A stretch of DNA of 64,000 bases, from NCBI GenBank assembly GCA_964636385.1, contig CAZWSC010000096.1, positions 62,001-126,000 on the forward strand, read 5' to 3'. The position numbers and the translations under genes are program-made. Numbering within the stretch: the stretch's first letter is position 1; each line of letters opens with the position of its first letter. Source of the stretch: CAZWSC01 sp964636385. GTDB taxonomy: Bacteria > Eisenbacteria > RBG-16-71-46 > CAIMUX01. Below are positions 27,206 through 36,385 of this stretch, one piece after another. A model generated the notes under the pieces. The model was not told where the DNA came from. It made no database searches and was given only the letters and a program-made list of their open reading frames with translations.

Positions 27206-29680
27206 TTGACTCAGGGATCGACCGAAAACAACAAGGCTGCTCGGAAAACCCGCAACATCTCGAAGAAGGCGAAGGACTCCCGGGCAGCCGATACCCCCAG
27301 GACGGCTTCGAGGAAGAGGGCACGGCCGGAGGACCCCTCCCCGGACCGTCGGGCCAGGTCTGCCGCGGCACCGGACTCCGGTACCTCAGGGGGGCGGTCT
27401 GCGTCAGAGGGCAGGGCCCGGCCCCGAAAGGGCCGCTCAGAGAAGGGGAGGAGCCCATCTGCCGCCGGTACAGGGGCAGCCGCCAAGCCTGCGGGCGCAT
27501 CGAAGCCATCCCGCAAGACACCATCCGGTCCGGATCCGCGGGTCCTCGCCCTTGAGGCGCTTCGCCGCTGCGCGGCAGTGACGAGAGAATCCCGCAGTGG
27601 ACAGGGGCATCCGGATACGGCAATGGATTCCTCCTCGGGGAACGGCGCCCAGGCCGGCGTCGGGGAGACGGTCCCCCCGACGCTCCCTCCACCCTCCTCT
27701 GAAGTCATGATGAGGGGCGCCGGAGCTGATTCTCCCCCGCAGGATTCGCCCGCGGCGGTGCACGGAACAGGGTCTTCCGGGTTCGAAGCATTTCCGGTCA
27801 TATTCGGAGAACTCGACCTGTATCTCTCCGCACAGGGGACTCATCAGCGTCTGTACGAGAAGATGGGCGCTCATCCCCACACGCTGGACGGGGTACGGGG
27901 GACCACCTTTGCCGTCTGGGCACCCAACGCCTCCGGTGTCAGTGTGATCGGGGACTTCAACAACTGGGATGGCCGGGCTAACCCCATGAACTCGCTGGGT
28001 GGTTCCGGCATCTGGTACACCTTCATGCCCGGGATCATGCCGGGGCACTTGTACAAATACGAGATCCGCACAAGGGACGGCGACCTCAGGATCAAGGCTG
28101 ATCCCTTTGCCTTCGCCGGAGAGCTGCGTCCCAGGAGCGCCTCGATGGTGTGGAACACGGACGCCTACCAGTGGAATGACTCCGGGTGGATGGAGTCCCG
28201 GGCGGGACGCGATCTCCGAACCAGCCCGATGGCAGTCTACGAAGTCCATCTCGGTTCATGGATGCGCGCACCCGAGGATGATAACCGCTGGCTCAACTAC
28301 CGGGAGATCGCCCATCGCCTGGCAGACCACGCCAGGCGCTACAACTTCACCCACGTGGAGTTGTTGCCCGTTGCGGAGCACCCGCTGGACCAGTCGTGGG
28401 GATACCAGGTCACTGGGTATTACAGCCCCACAGCGCGCCATGGAAGCCCCGATGACTTCAAGTACCTGGTCGATGTGCTGCATCAGGCCGGGATCGGCGT
28501 GATACTTGACTGGGTGCCGGCCCACTTTCCCAAGGACGACACGGCCCTCCGCTGGTTTGACGGGACATCTCTCTATGAACACGCAGATCCGCGACAGGGT
28601 GAGCATACGGACTGGGGTACGCTCATCTTCAACTACGGCCGCCACGAAGTGCGGAACTTCCTGCTTGCCAACGTCCTTTTCTGGCTCGACAAGTACCACA
28701 TCGACGGGCTGCGCGTGGATGCGGTCGCCTCGATGCTGTACCTCGATTACAGCCGCAGGGAGGGTGAGTGGATCCCCAACGAATACGGCGGCCGTGAGAA
28801 TCTTGCCGCAATCGACTTCCTCCGCCGCATGAACGAGCTCGTATATGGCACCTTCCCCGGCGCCTTCACGGTCGCCGAAGAGTCCACGGACTGGGGAGGC
28901 GTGACCATGCCCACCTATCTTGGCGGGCTCGGCTTCGGTTTCAAGTGGGACATGGGCTGGATGAACGACACCCTCCGCTATTTCACCAAGGATCCGATTC
29001 ACAGGGCTTACCATCACAATGATCTTACCTTCGGGATGCTGTACGCTTACAGCGAGAACTTCATTCTTCCCCTTTCACACGACGAGGTGGTTCACGGCAA
29101 GGGATCGCTTCTGTCAAAGATGCCCGGAGACGAGTGGCAGAGGTTTGCCAACCTGCGCGCCCTGTACACTTACATGTATACCCGCCCGGGTAAGAAGCTT
29201 CTCTTCATGGGTTCTGAGTTCGCAATGGGCGACGAGTGGAAGTGCGACCACTCCATCGACTGGCACCTTACCCGGTATCCGCTGCACAAGGGAGTCGAGA
29301 TCCTGATGGAGGATCTCGGCAGGCTCTACCACTCCAGGGATTGCCTTTGGGCATGGGATGCAGAGCCCCGGGGTTTCCAGTGGATCGACTGCTCGGACAG
29401 CGCATCCAGCGTGATCTCGTACGTACGGAGGGGCCCGCAGAGCAGCCTGGTGGTGGCCATGAATCTGACTCCGGTGCCCCGGGCCGGTTACCGGGTGGGA
29501 GTGCCGCATCCGGGATTCTACCGGGAGATCATCAACACCGATTCCGAGGTGTACGGTGGAGGGAATCTGGGCAACAACGGAGGCCTTGTCTCCGAGGATG
29601 TGCCCTGCCACGGCCACCAGTGGTCGCTGAACCTGACTCTCCCGCCGCTGGCCTGCGTCGTGCTGGAGCCTGTGCAGTGA
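27206..29680 (+). CDS. glgB: 1,4-alpha-glucan branching enzyme with basic N-terminal extension
   Basis: An 824-residue GH13_9 enzyme that makes alpha-1,6 branches in glycogen. The core has a CBM48 domain (TTFAVWAPNASGVSVIGDFNNWDG), the barrel with nucleophile D505 in DGLRVDAVASM, acid/base E558 in FTVAEEST, and SHDEVVHGK. The start is TTG at 27206, preceded by GGAGGAG at good spacing. This leaves about 190 residues before the CBM48, of which the first 130 are disordered and rich in K, R, S, A and P (for example KKAKDS, RKRARPE, RPRKGRSEKGR). Normal branching enzymes have nothing like this basic tail. A later start (for example MDSSSG or MMRGAG) would remove it, but no better ribosome site was seen. 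No other glycogen genes are nearby. Confidence 0.9.
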   Translation: MTQGSTENNKAARKTRNISKKAKDSRAADTPRTASRKRARPEDPSPDRRARSAAAPDSGTSGGRSASEGRARPRKGRSEKGRSPSAAGTGAAAKPAGASKPSRKTPSGPDPRVLALEALRRCAAVTRESRSGQGHPDTAMDSSSGNGAQAGVGETVPPTLPPPSSEVMMRGAGADSPPQDSPAAVHGTGSSGFEAFPVIFGELDLYLSAQGTHQRLYEKMGAHPHTLDGVRGTTFAVWAPNASGVSVIGDFNNWDGRANPMNSLGGSGIWYTFMPGIMPGHLYKYEIRTRDGDLRIKADPFAFAGELRPRSASMVWNTDAYQWNDSGWMESRAGRDLRTSPMAVYEVHLGSWMRAPEDDNRWLNYREIAHRLADHARRYNFTHVELLPVAEHPLDQSWGYQVTGYYSPTARHGSPDDFKYLVDVLHQAGIGVILDWVPAHFPKDDTALRWFDGTSLYEHADPRQGEHTDWGTLIFNYGRHEVRNFLLANVLFWLDKYHIDGLRVDAVASMLYLDYSRREGEWIPNEYGGRENLAAIDFLRRMNELVYGTFPGAFTVAEESTDWGGVTMPTYLGGLGFGFKWDMGWMNDTLRYFTKDPIHRAYHHNDLTFGMLYAYSENFILPLSHDEVVHGKGSLLSKMPGDEWQRFANLRALYTYMYTRPGKKLLFMGSEFAMGDEWKCDHSIDWHLTRYPLHKGVEILMEDLGRLYHSRDCLWAWDAEPRGFQWIDCSDSASSVISYVRRGPQSSLVVAMNLTPVPRAGYRVGVPHPGFYREIINTDSEVYGGGNLGNNGGLVSEDVPCHGHQWSLNLTLPPLACVVLEPVQ

Positions 29681-29727
29681 CGGTCCCTTGCTGACGCCCG
29701 GAAGATGCCCTGGGTATCCAGCCTGTA

Positions 29728-31110
29728 TCAGGCAACTGACCCGTATCGGCCAACTCGCAGTGCCGGCCGCCTGCCGTATGTCAGGCTGCGCCACACCCAT
29801 TCCATCGGCCCATACCTGAAGCTTCGCAGCCAGAGCGGGCTCACGGTGAGTTGAATCGCCCACATCAGAGGGACGAGCACAACCAGCTCCGTGCGGTTCA
29901 GCTTTCCGAAGATGCCGAATCCGTAGCCATAGAAGAGCGTTGTGAAGACCACCGAATGAAGCAGGTAGTTGGTCAGGGCCATCCTGCCCACGGATGACAG
30001 CAGGCTGCAGCACCACTTCAGGAACCTGAGACGTACAGCCAGCATCACGATCCCCACGTGCCCGAGGCACACCGCCAGGCTGCCGAAGTAGTTGTACAGG
30101 AAGCCCGCCCGGAACACGTAGACGAGATCGAACTCGACGGCCATGAGTCTGCGTGCCCCGATCTCCACGGCGGGCAGCCCCACTGCGTACCCGATGGCCG
30201 CCATCCACGCATAGAAGCGGGTGGTCCGGGCCCCGCAAAGCACACCCAGCTTCAGGAGACCCATCCCCACAAGCATGAGTCCCCCGGCCCGCCAGATACC
30301 GAAGATCAGCAGCCCACCTGTCTGCATCATGACCGACTGTGGAGCCCGTGCGCGGAAGACTGACCAGAATCCGCCCCTCATCGCGGCGATCTCGGCCGCC
30401 ACCTCTTCCTCATCGGGCGCCATCCCGGAGCGGATCCCCTCCCATGCCTCGTGCATCCCCTCCTGGAACGGGGTCAGTGAGCCGCCTTCGGCCAGGATCG
30501 TCTCGGCCTCGGTATGCCTCTCCCGCAGGTAGGCGAACTGCGCACCGATTCCGCTCATGATGAGTCCCCCAAGGATAAGGGCCGCGCAGCCGGCCAGCAC
30601 GAGAGTTCGCGGGCGGCGGTTTCGCAGAGGGAGGATGAGCAGGCCGCAGATGCCATAGGTGAAGAGGATATCTCCGAACCAGAGGAGATAGGCGTGCAGG
30701 AGTCCGAAGACGGCCAGCCAGATTGACCTTCGGGTGAATATCCTGCGGAACTCGCCTTCTTCCCTGACTGTGGCTCCGGCCCTTCCCGCCATCATCACGA
30801 GGCCTGCGCCGAAGAGCATCGAGAAGATCGCCATGAACTTCTCGTAGAAGAACAGATGGCTGATCCTCCAGACGAACATGTCGACCGGCCGTTCCGCGCC
30901 TGCAACGAGAGGGTTCTCCAGTGCCGCCATCGGCAGGCCGAAGACGCCTATGTTTATGACCAGGATTCCGAGCAGGGCAAAGCCCCGCAGGACATCGATC
31001 TCCCGGATCCGTTCCGACGTCCCGACAGGCGCGAGGCCCTGTCCGGGCGCTGAACCCGCCCGAACTCCATCGCCCTGCGTTTCCATGCTGCTACCGGCGT
31101 CCGGCTTCAT
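29728..31110 (-). CDS. DUF418 family membrane protein (YeiB-like)
   Basis: A 460-residue polytopic membrane protein of the DUF418 family. The diagnostic opening EIDVLRGFALLGILVINI is at about residue 35 and the C-terminal domain RMALTNYLLHSVVFTTLFYGYGFGIFG, ending in a WRSLTYG motif, is present. About ten helices are visible, with a soluble loop rich in glutamate between. The family is related to acyltransferase-3-like membrane enzymes but no reaction is proven. The ATG at 31110 follows GGAGGAGG; a GTG at 31134 is in frame. It converges with glgB, 47 bases apart, and diverges from the V-ATPase operon. Confidence 0.85.
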   Translation of the reverse strand: MKPDAGSSMETQGDGVRAGSAPGQGLAPVGTSERIREIDVLRGFALLGILVINIGVFGLPMAALENPLVAGAERPVDMFVWRISHLFFYEKFMAIFSMLFGAGLVMMAGRAGATVREEGEFRRIFTRRSIWLAVFGLLHAYLLWFGDILFTYGICGLLILPLRNRRPRTLVLAGCAALILGGLIMSGIGAQFAYLRERHTEAETILAEGGSLTPFQEGMHEAWEGIRSGMAPDEEEVAAEIAAMRGGFWSVFRARAPQSVMMQTGGLLIFGIWRAGGLMLVGMGLLKLGVLCGARTTRFYAWMAAIGYAVGLPAVEIGARRLMAVEFDLVYVFRAGFLYNYFGSLAVCLGHVGIVMLAVRLRFLKWCCSLLSSVGRMALTNYLLHSVVFTTLFYGYGFGIFGKLNRTELVVLVPLMWAIQLTVSPLWLRSFRYGPMEWVWRSLTYGRRPALRVGRYGSVA

Positions 31111-31477
31111 CCCATCCTCCTCCGGCAAAGTCACCGCATTATGCCGGAGGAGATCCTCGGGGGCAAATCGTCATCGGTTCCGGGCCCCGTGCGTGATCCT
31201 GTCGCCGGATCCCTTGCTCACACGTGGTCCTGTCGTGGGATCCATGGTCCATGCACCGGCCTCATTCGCTGCAGGACACCCGGCAAGGATCCTGCATCGA
31301 CGCAGGGGACGGTGATTTATCTCAAGGCGCCCGGTATTCGGTCGATCTGACTTGGAGAAAACCTGTTGACGATTTCGTGATAGGGGCTTACTTGTAGCGG
31401 TGCGCGGATCGGCTTCCTGACTCACCACCAGCCGCACCTGAAGTTGCGTCCAAAGCTAAAGACGGGAGAACTGCCTG
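31111..31477. promoter_or_regulatory. Divergent intergenic region before the V-ATPase operon
   Basis: A 367-base gap between the DUF418 gene and atpE. On the plus strand TTGACG (31366-31371) with a 17-base spacer and a weak TACTTG (31389-31394) could be the V-ATPase promoter. Nothing else was recognised. Confidence 0.3.
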
Positions 31478-32137
31478 ATGGCTCAAGAGTTGCAGCACCT
31501 GATCGACAGGATCCAGTCGGAAGCAGTGGCCAGGGCCGAGAAGGAGTCCGACGATATCGTTAGCAAGGCCAGGGAGCAGGCTGAAAGCCTGGTCAAGGAT
31601 GCCGACCGGGAGGCCGAGGCGATCCTGGCAAAGGCCCGGCAGGATGCCCGGCAGTACACCGACAGGAGCATCCGCACTCTGGAGCAGGTGTCGCGCGACC
31701 TTCTCATCACAGTCGGCAAGGGGGTGCAGGAGATATTCGACGGCCTCGTGCGTGAGTCGGTGAAGGAGGCGATGGACATCGAGGTCGTCAAGAAGATGTT
31801 GACCAGCATGGCCGAGGCCTATCTGACACGCAGCGGAAAGGACAGGCGCATCGCCATCCTCGTGAACCCGGATGACGAGAAGGCCCTGATGGACTTCTAC
31901 GCCGGTCGCTACCGGGAGAAGCTTGGCGACACGGTGGAGATCCACTCCAACGGATCGGTTACGGGCGGATTCCGTGTGTCCCTCATTGATGAGCATGCCC
32001 AGCACGACTTCTCAACCGAGGCGATTGCCGAAGCAATGTCCAGGTTTCTGCGGCCCCACCTGTCGGAGATAGTCCTGCGCGTTGCGCGGGAGGCGCAGGA
32101 CGGTCATCGGCCCGCTCCAGAGGCCGGCAACTCCTGA
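31478..32137 (+). CDS. atpE: V-type ATP synthase/ATPase subunit E
   Basis: A 219-residue peripheral stalk subunit. The N-terminal half is a long alpha helix/coiled coil (AQELQHLIDRIQSEAVARAEKE to about residue 110) and the C-terminal half a mixed domain ending in ALMRFL-like FLRPHLSEIVLRVA, the arrangement of V-ATPase subunit E. The ATG follows CGGGAG. It is the first gene of the V-ATPase operon and its stop shares one base with the next start (TGATG), so translation is coupled. Confidence 0.85.
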   Translation: MAQELQHLIDRIQSEAVARAEKESDDIVSKAREQAESLVKDADREAEAILAKARQDARQYTDRSIRTLEQVSRDLLITVGKGVQEIFDGLVRESVKEAMDIEVVKKMLTSMAEAYLTRSGKDRRIAILVNPDDEKALMDFYAGRYREKLGDTVEIHSNGSVTGGFRVSLIDEHAQHDFSTEAIAEAMSRFLRPHLSEIVLRVAREAQDGHRPAPEAGNS

Positions 32138-32691
32138 TGTACTACTACCTGGCTTCCAGTCTGCCGCCGATCGCACCCGGCGATCCGCCCCCGTGGACTC
32201 CCGGGGAGTACCTCTTCCACTGTCAGGGTGTCCTGGTGTCGGAGGACTGGTGCGAGCTTTCCCTGGTCGTGGAGGGTCGGAGCCGGGAGGGCACCTCCGA
32301 CTTCGCCGCCTGGTGGCACGGTCTTGACACGCAGATCCGGAACCAGATCGCGCGCGAACGGGCTGGCCGCTATCACACTGATGTTCGCTCAAGCGCGCGC
32401 ATGCACTCAGGCCACGACGTTGCCGTGGAGCACTGCGTGACGGAAGCGATGTCCCTCGGCAACCCGCTCGAGCGGGAGAAGGCTCTCGACCGCTGCCGGT
32501 GGAGGGCGCTGGATGAGTATGTCAGCGCAGACCGTTTCGGGTTCGGAGCAATACTGGCCTACGCGGTCCGTCTGCGGATTCTCGACCGGAGAAAGGGGCT
32601 CACCGACGAGGCGGGCATGGAACGGGTCGAGTCCTTCCTGGCAGAGCAGGCCGACAAGTCCCTTGACCTTGAAAAGCATGGTGATTCATGA
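32137..32691 (+). CDS. DUF2764 protein, V-ATPase associated
   Basis: A 184-residue protein opening with MYYYLASSLPPI, the hallmark of the DUF2764 family, which in Bacteroidota, Chlamydiota and Spirochaetota sits between subunits E and A of the V-ATPase. Its position and size suggest it takes the place of subunit C (the central-stalk/rotor funnel) or part of it; no separate C is in the operon. It is mostly alpha-helical, with WRALDEYV and FGFGAILAYAVRLRILDR in the C-terminal half. Its stop overlaps the atpA start (ATGA). Family is confident, function is inference. Confidence 0.8.
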   Translation: MYYYLASSLPPIAPGDPPPWTPGEYLFHCQGVLVSEDWCELSLVVEGRSREGTSDFAAWWHGLDTQIRNQIARERAGRYHTDVRSSARMHSGHDVAVEHCVTEAMSLGNPLEREKALDRCRWRALDEYVSADRFGFGAILAYAVRLRILDRRKGLTDEAGMERVESFLAEQADKSLDLEKHGDS

Positions 32692-34421
32692 GCATGAACA
32701 CAGGAAGCATCACGGGCATCAACGGCAACCTGATCAGCGTCCGCTTTGATCAACCCGTGATCCAGAACGAGGTGGGGTACGCCGTCCTGGGTGAAACCAG
32801 GCTGAAGTCGGAGATTATCCGCATCCGTGGGACCACGGCCGAGATGCAGGTCTTCGAGGACACAACCGGCCTGAGTGTGGGCGATCCGGTTGAGTTCAGC
32901 GGAGAGATGCTCTCGGTGGAACTCGGACCGGGGCTGCTGAGGCAGATCTACGACGGACTGCAGAATCCTTTGCCTGCGCTTGCCGAGGAGTGTGGTTTCT
33001 TCCTGGAGCGCGGCAGGTACCTTCCGCCCCTGGATACATCCGTAACCTGGGAATTCACACCGGTCGCAAGGGCAGGAGACAAGGTGCAGGCCGGCGACAC
33101 CCTGGGTACCGTACCCGAGGGGATCTTCACGCATCGTGTCATGGTTCCCTTCCGCATGCATGGAGCTTATACAGTTGAGAGCGTGATCAAGGAAGGGGAG
33201 TACACGATCCGTGAGAAGATCGCGAGGCTGAAGGATGAGCGGGGAGAGGTTCACGAGATCACCATGACCCAGACCTGGCCGGTCAAGGTCCCGATCAGGG
33301 CCTACGAGGAACGCCTGCGGCCCACCGAACCGCTCGTCACGAAAGTCCGGATCGTTGACACGCTGTTCCCTGTCGCACGCGGAGGCACCTTCTGCATACC
33401 CGGTCCCTTCGGCGCCGGAAAGACCGTGCTGCAGCAGATCACGAGCCGCCACGCCGAGGTCGACATCGTCATCATCGCAGCATGCGGCGAGCGCGCGGGC
33501 GAGGTCGTGGAGACCCTGCGCGAGTTCCCGGAGCTCACCGATCCCAGGACCGGCAAGAGCCTCATGGAGCGCACACTCATCATCTGCAACACGAGCTCAA
33601 TGCCGGTCGCAGCGCGCGAGGCTTCGGTGTACACCGCAGCCACAATGGCGGAGTACTACCGCCAGATGGGCCTGAACGTGCTGCTCCTCGCCGACTCGAC
33701 CTCCCGCTGGGCGCAGTCCCTCCGCGAAGTATCCGGCCGGCTCGAGGAGATCCCGGGAGAGGAGGCCTTCCCGGCTTACCTGGAATCGGTTATCGCCTCC
33801 TTCTATGAGCGCGGCGGAGTTGTCCGCCTCAGGGACGGATCGATCGGGTCGGTCACGATCGGAGGGACGGTAAGCCCCGCCGGCGGGAACTTCGAGGAGC
33901 CGGTTACACAGAGCACGCTGAAGGTCGTCGGCGCATTCCACGGCCTCTCGCGCGAAAGATCCGACGCCCGGCGCTACCCGGCGATCGCGCCGCTGGACAG
34001 CTGGAGCAAGTATCCCAGCGTCGTGTCCGACGAGGATGTCGGCTTCGCCCGGACCGCCCTCAGGCACGGCAACGAGATCAACCAGATGATGAAGGTGGTC
34101 GGCGAGGAGGGCACATCGATAGAGGACTTCGTGATCTACCTGAAGTCCGAGTACCTCGACGGGGTCTACCTGCAGCAGGATGCATTCCACGAAGTCGATG
34201 CCGCCACAACGGCCGACCGGCAGAAGTATGTCTTCTCGCACATAGTCGGGACGCTGAAGACTCCAATGCGGTTCGATGACAAGGAGTCCGCCCGGCACTT
34301 CTTCCAGGGGCTGACACAGGTGACCAAGGACTGGAACCAGGTGCAGATGGACGACGCGGAGTTCAAGACGATCGAGGAACGGATCGGCCAGATGATCTCG
34401 GAGGTCACGGTCAATGCATAA
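32688..34421 (+). CDS. atpA: V-type ATPase catalytic subunit A
   Basis: A 577-residue catalytic subunit, usual length. It has the N-terminal barrel (GSITGINGNLISV), the A-subunit-specific bulge region, Walker A at 239-246 (GPFGAGKT), the catalytic glutamate segment ACGERAGE, Walker B-like LNVLLLADSTSRWAQSLREVS and the EIPGEEAFPAYL stretch. It overlaps the DUF2764 gene by four bases and subunit B by eight. It hydrolyses or makes ATP in the cytoplasmic head. Confidence 0.97.
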   Translation: MSMNTGSITGINGNLISVRFDQPVIQNEVGYAVLGETRLKSEIIRIRGTTAEMQVFEDTTGLSVGDPVEFSGEMLSVELGPGLLRQIYDGLQNPLPALAEECGFFLERGRYLPPLDTSVTWEFTPVARAGDKVQAGDTLGTVPEGIFTHRVMVPFRMHGAYTVESVIKEGEYTIREKIARLKDERGEVHEITMTQTWPVKVPIRAYEERLRPTEPLVTKVRIVDTLFPVARGGTFCIPGPFGAGKTVLQQITSRHAEVDIVIIAACGERAGEVVETLREFPELTDPRTGKSLMERTLIICNTSSMPVAAREASVYTAATMAEYYRQMGLNVLLLADSTSRWAQSLREVSGRLEEIPGEEAFPAYLESVIASFYERGGVVRLRDGSIGSVTIGGTVSPAGGNFEEPVTQSTLKVVGAFHGLSRERSDARRYPAIAPLDSWSKYPSVVSDEDVGFARTALRHGNEINQMMKVVGEEGTSIEDFVIYLKSEYLDGVYLQQDAFHEVDAATTADRQKYVFSHIVGTLKTPMRFDDKESARHFFQGLTQVTKDWNQVQMDDAEFKTIEERIGQMISEVTVNA

Positions 34422-35739
34422 GATCTACACGAAGCTCGACCGCATCGCAGGAAACGTCATCAGCCTGACCGCGGAGGGCGTTACCTACCGTGAACTGGCC
34501 ATGGTGAAGTCCGGACAGGGATCGTCCCTGGCGCAGGTCATAAGGATCGAGGGGAACCGGGTCTTCCTGCAGGTCTTTGCCGGCAGCCGGGGCGTTTCCA
34601 CGGCATCGGAGGTCCGGTTCCTCGGCAGGGTGATGCAGGTTCCCTTCTCCGAGGCGCTTCTCGGGCGCATCTTCACCGGGTCGGCGGAACCCAGGGACAG
34701 CGGGCCGGACATAACCGAGAATATGATCCCGATTGGCGGGCCTTCGGTGAACCCCGCCAAGCGGATCATCCCCCGCAACATGGTCCGTACCGGCATCCCG
34801 ATGATCGATGTCTTCAACACTCTGGTGGAGTCCCAGAAGCTGCCGATCTTCTCCATAGCCGGCGAGCCCTACAACCCGCTGCTCGCCCGCATAGCCCTGC
34901 AGGCGGAGGTGGATGTGATCATCCTGGGCGGGATGGGGCTCAAGCATGACGACTACCTCTTCTTCCGTGACACGCTGGAGGAACACGGGGCGCTGTCCCG
35001 GACGGTGATGTTTGTACACACGGCGGCGGATCCCACGGTGGAGTGCCTTCTTGTGCCGGACGTTTCGCTGGCGGTGGCGGAGCAGTTTGCGCTGCAGGGG
35101 AAGCGGGTTCTCGTGCTTCTGACCGACATGACCAACTTCTCGGATGCCCTCAAGGAGATCGCCATAACGATGGAGCAGATCCCGGCCACGAGGGGATACC
35201 CCGGCGATCTCTACAGCCAGCTTGCAGCGCGTTACGAGAAGGCGGTCGACTTCGACGGGGCCGGATCGATCACGGTACTGGCCGTGACCACGATGCCCGG
35301 TGACGACGTCACCCATCCCGTACCGGACAACACCGGGTACATCACGGAGGGGCAGTTCTACCTGCGGGACGGCCGCATCGAGCCTTTCGGTTCGCTCAGC
35401 CGCCTGAAGCAGCTGGTGAACAGCAAGTCGCGCAGCGACCACCGGACCATCATGACCGTCATGATCCAGCTCTTCGCCGCCTACCGCGAGACCCTGGAGA
35501 AGCAGTCGATGGGATTCCGGATGAGCAGGTGGGATCAGAAGCTTCTGAAGTACGGCCGACGCTTCGAGGATGAGATGATGGACCTCGGCGTCAATATTCC
35601 GCTGGAGAAGGCCCTCGACCTGGGGTGGTCGATCCTGGCCGACTGCTTCGAACCGGAGGAAACGGGGATTCCGAGCCGGTTGATTGAGGAGTACTGGCCG
35701 GAGTCGAAGGCGGCCAGGGAAGCCGCCGTGGAAGCCTGA
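34414..35739 (+). CDS. atpB: V-type ATPase subunit B
   Basis: A 441-residue non-catalytic head subunit. It matches the family through AEGVTYRELAMV, FTGSAEPRDSGPDI, NPAKRIIPRNMVRTGIPMIDVFNTLVESQKLPIFS, the RYEKAVDF/GAGSITVLAVTTMPGDDVTHPVPD region and GYITEGQFYL. The canonical P-loop is replaced by SIAGEPYNPL, as expected for this subunit. It starts inside the end of atpA (8-base overlap), so stoichiometric A and B are likely made by coupling. Confidence 0.97.
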   Translation: MHKIYTKLDRIAGNVISLTAEGVTYRELAMVKSGQGSSLAQVIRIEGNRVFLQVFAGSRGVSTASEVRFLGRVMQVPFSEALLGRIFTGSAEPRDSGPDITENMIPIGGPSVNPAKRIIPRNMVRTGIPMIDVFNTLVESQKLPIFSIAGEPYNPLLARIALQAEVDVIILGGMGLKHDDYLFFRDTLEEHGALSRTVMFVHTAADPTVECLLVPDVSLAVAEQFALQGKRVLVLLTDMTNFSDALKEIAITMEQIPATRGYPGDLYSQLAARYEKAVDFDGAGSITVLAVTTMPGDDVTHPVPDNTGYITEGQFYLRDGRIEPFGSLSRLKQLVNSKSRSDHRTIMTVMIQLFAAYRETLEKQSMGFRMSRWDQKLLKYGRRFEDEMMDLGVNIPLEKALDLGWSILADCFEPEETGIPSRLIEEYWPESKAAREAAVEA

Positions 35740-35776
35740 ACAGGAGATGACGGGCGCTTGAGTGCCGGGTGGAAGC

Positions 35777-36385
35777 ATGGCCAAGATCAAGTACAGCAAG
35801 ACGGAGTTGAAGCATCAGCGGGATGCCCTGCGCCGTTTTCAGCGCTACCTTCCGACCCTCCTGCTGAAGAAGCAGCAGCTTCAGCTCGAAGTCAGAAGTC
35901 TTGAGCACGAGATGGAGCGCAAGACCCGCGAGGAGAACGACGCCCGCGGGGACCTGGGTTCCTGGGTGAAGCTCTTCGCCTCTCCGGTTCCCCTGGAAGA
36001 GTATCTGCGCATCTCCGGAGTCCGCTGCTCGGACAACAACATTGCCGGAGTCAACGTGCCGGTCCTGGATGAGATCATCTTCGACCGCACCGCTCCCGAC
36101 CTCTTCCTGACCGACCCGTGGCTGGACGACGCGATTGATTTGCTGGAGCGGCTCTCCAGGCTGCGCATCGAGCGTCTGATCCTCGAAGAGGAACACCGCC
36201 TCCTGGAGCAGGAGCTGCGCGTCACCACGCAGCGCGTCAACCTCTTCGAGAAGGTGAAGATCCCGGAAACGAAGGAGAACATCAGGGTCATCAGGATTTT
36301 TCTGGGCGATCAGCAGACCGCGGAAGTGGCCCGCGCGAAGCTGGCCAAGGGCCGTTCGGTTAAGCCGGAGGATGCGCAACCGTGA
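35777..36385 (+). CDS. atpD: V-type ATPase subunit D
   Basis: A 202-residue central shaft subunit: two long helices (SKTELKHQRDALRRFQRYLPTLLLKKQQLQLEV at the N-terminus and EEHRLLEQELRVTTQRVNLFEKVKIPETKENIRVI at the C-terminus) joined by a short domain. The second helix with RVNxFEKVxIP is diagnostic. ATG 35777 (MAKIKYSK) is preferred to an in-frame GTG 15 bases earlier. It overlaps atpI by four bases (GTGA). Confidence 0.94.
   Translation: MAKIKYSKTELKHQRDALRRFQRYLPTLLLKKQQLQLEVRSLEHEMERKTREENDARGDLGSWVKLFASPVPLEEYLRISGVRCSDNNIAGVNVPVLDEIIFDRTAPDLFLTDPWLDDAIDLLERLSRLRIERLILEEEHRLLEQELRVTTQRVNLFEKVKIPETKENIRVIRIFLGDQQTAEVARAKLAKGRSVKPEDAQP

Noticed and set aside
26499..27209. Plus-strand 236-residue frame before glgB
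   Set aside because: Its first part is antisense to the Fur-family gene and the rest has no recognisable features.
27021..27692. Minus-strand 223-residue frame opposite the glgB extension
   Set aside because: Proline/arginine-rich reverse reading with no ribosome site. It was weighed because the glgB extension is odd, but the plus strand is continuous with glgB.
34411..35799. Minus-strand 462-residue frame
   Set aside because: Exact shadow of atpB, whose motifs are unmistakable.
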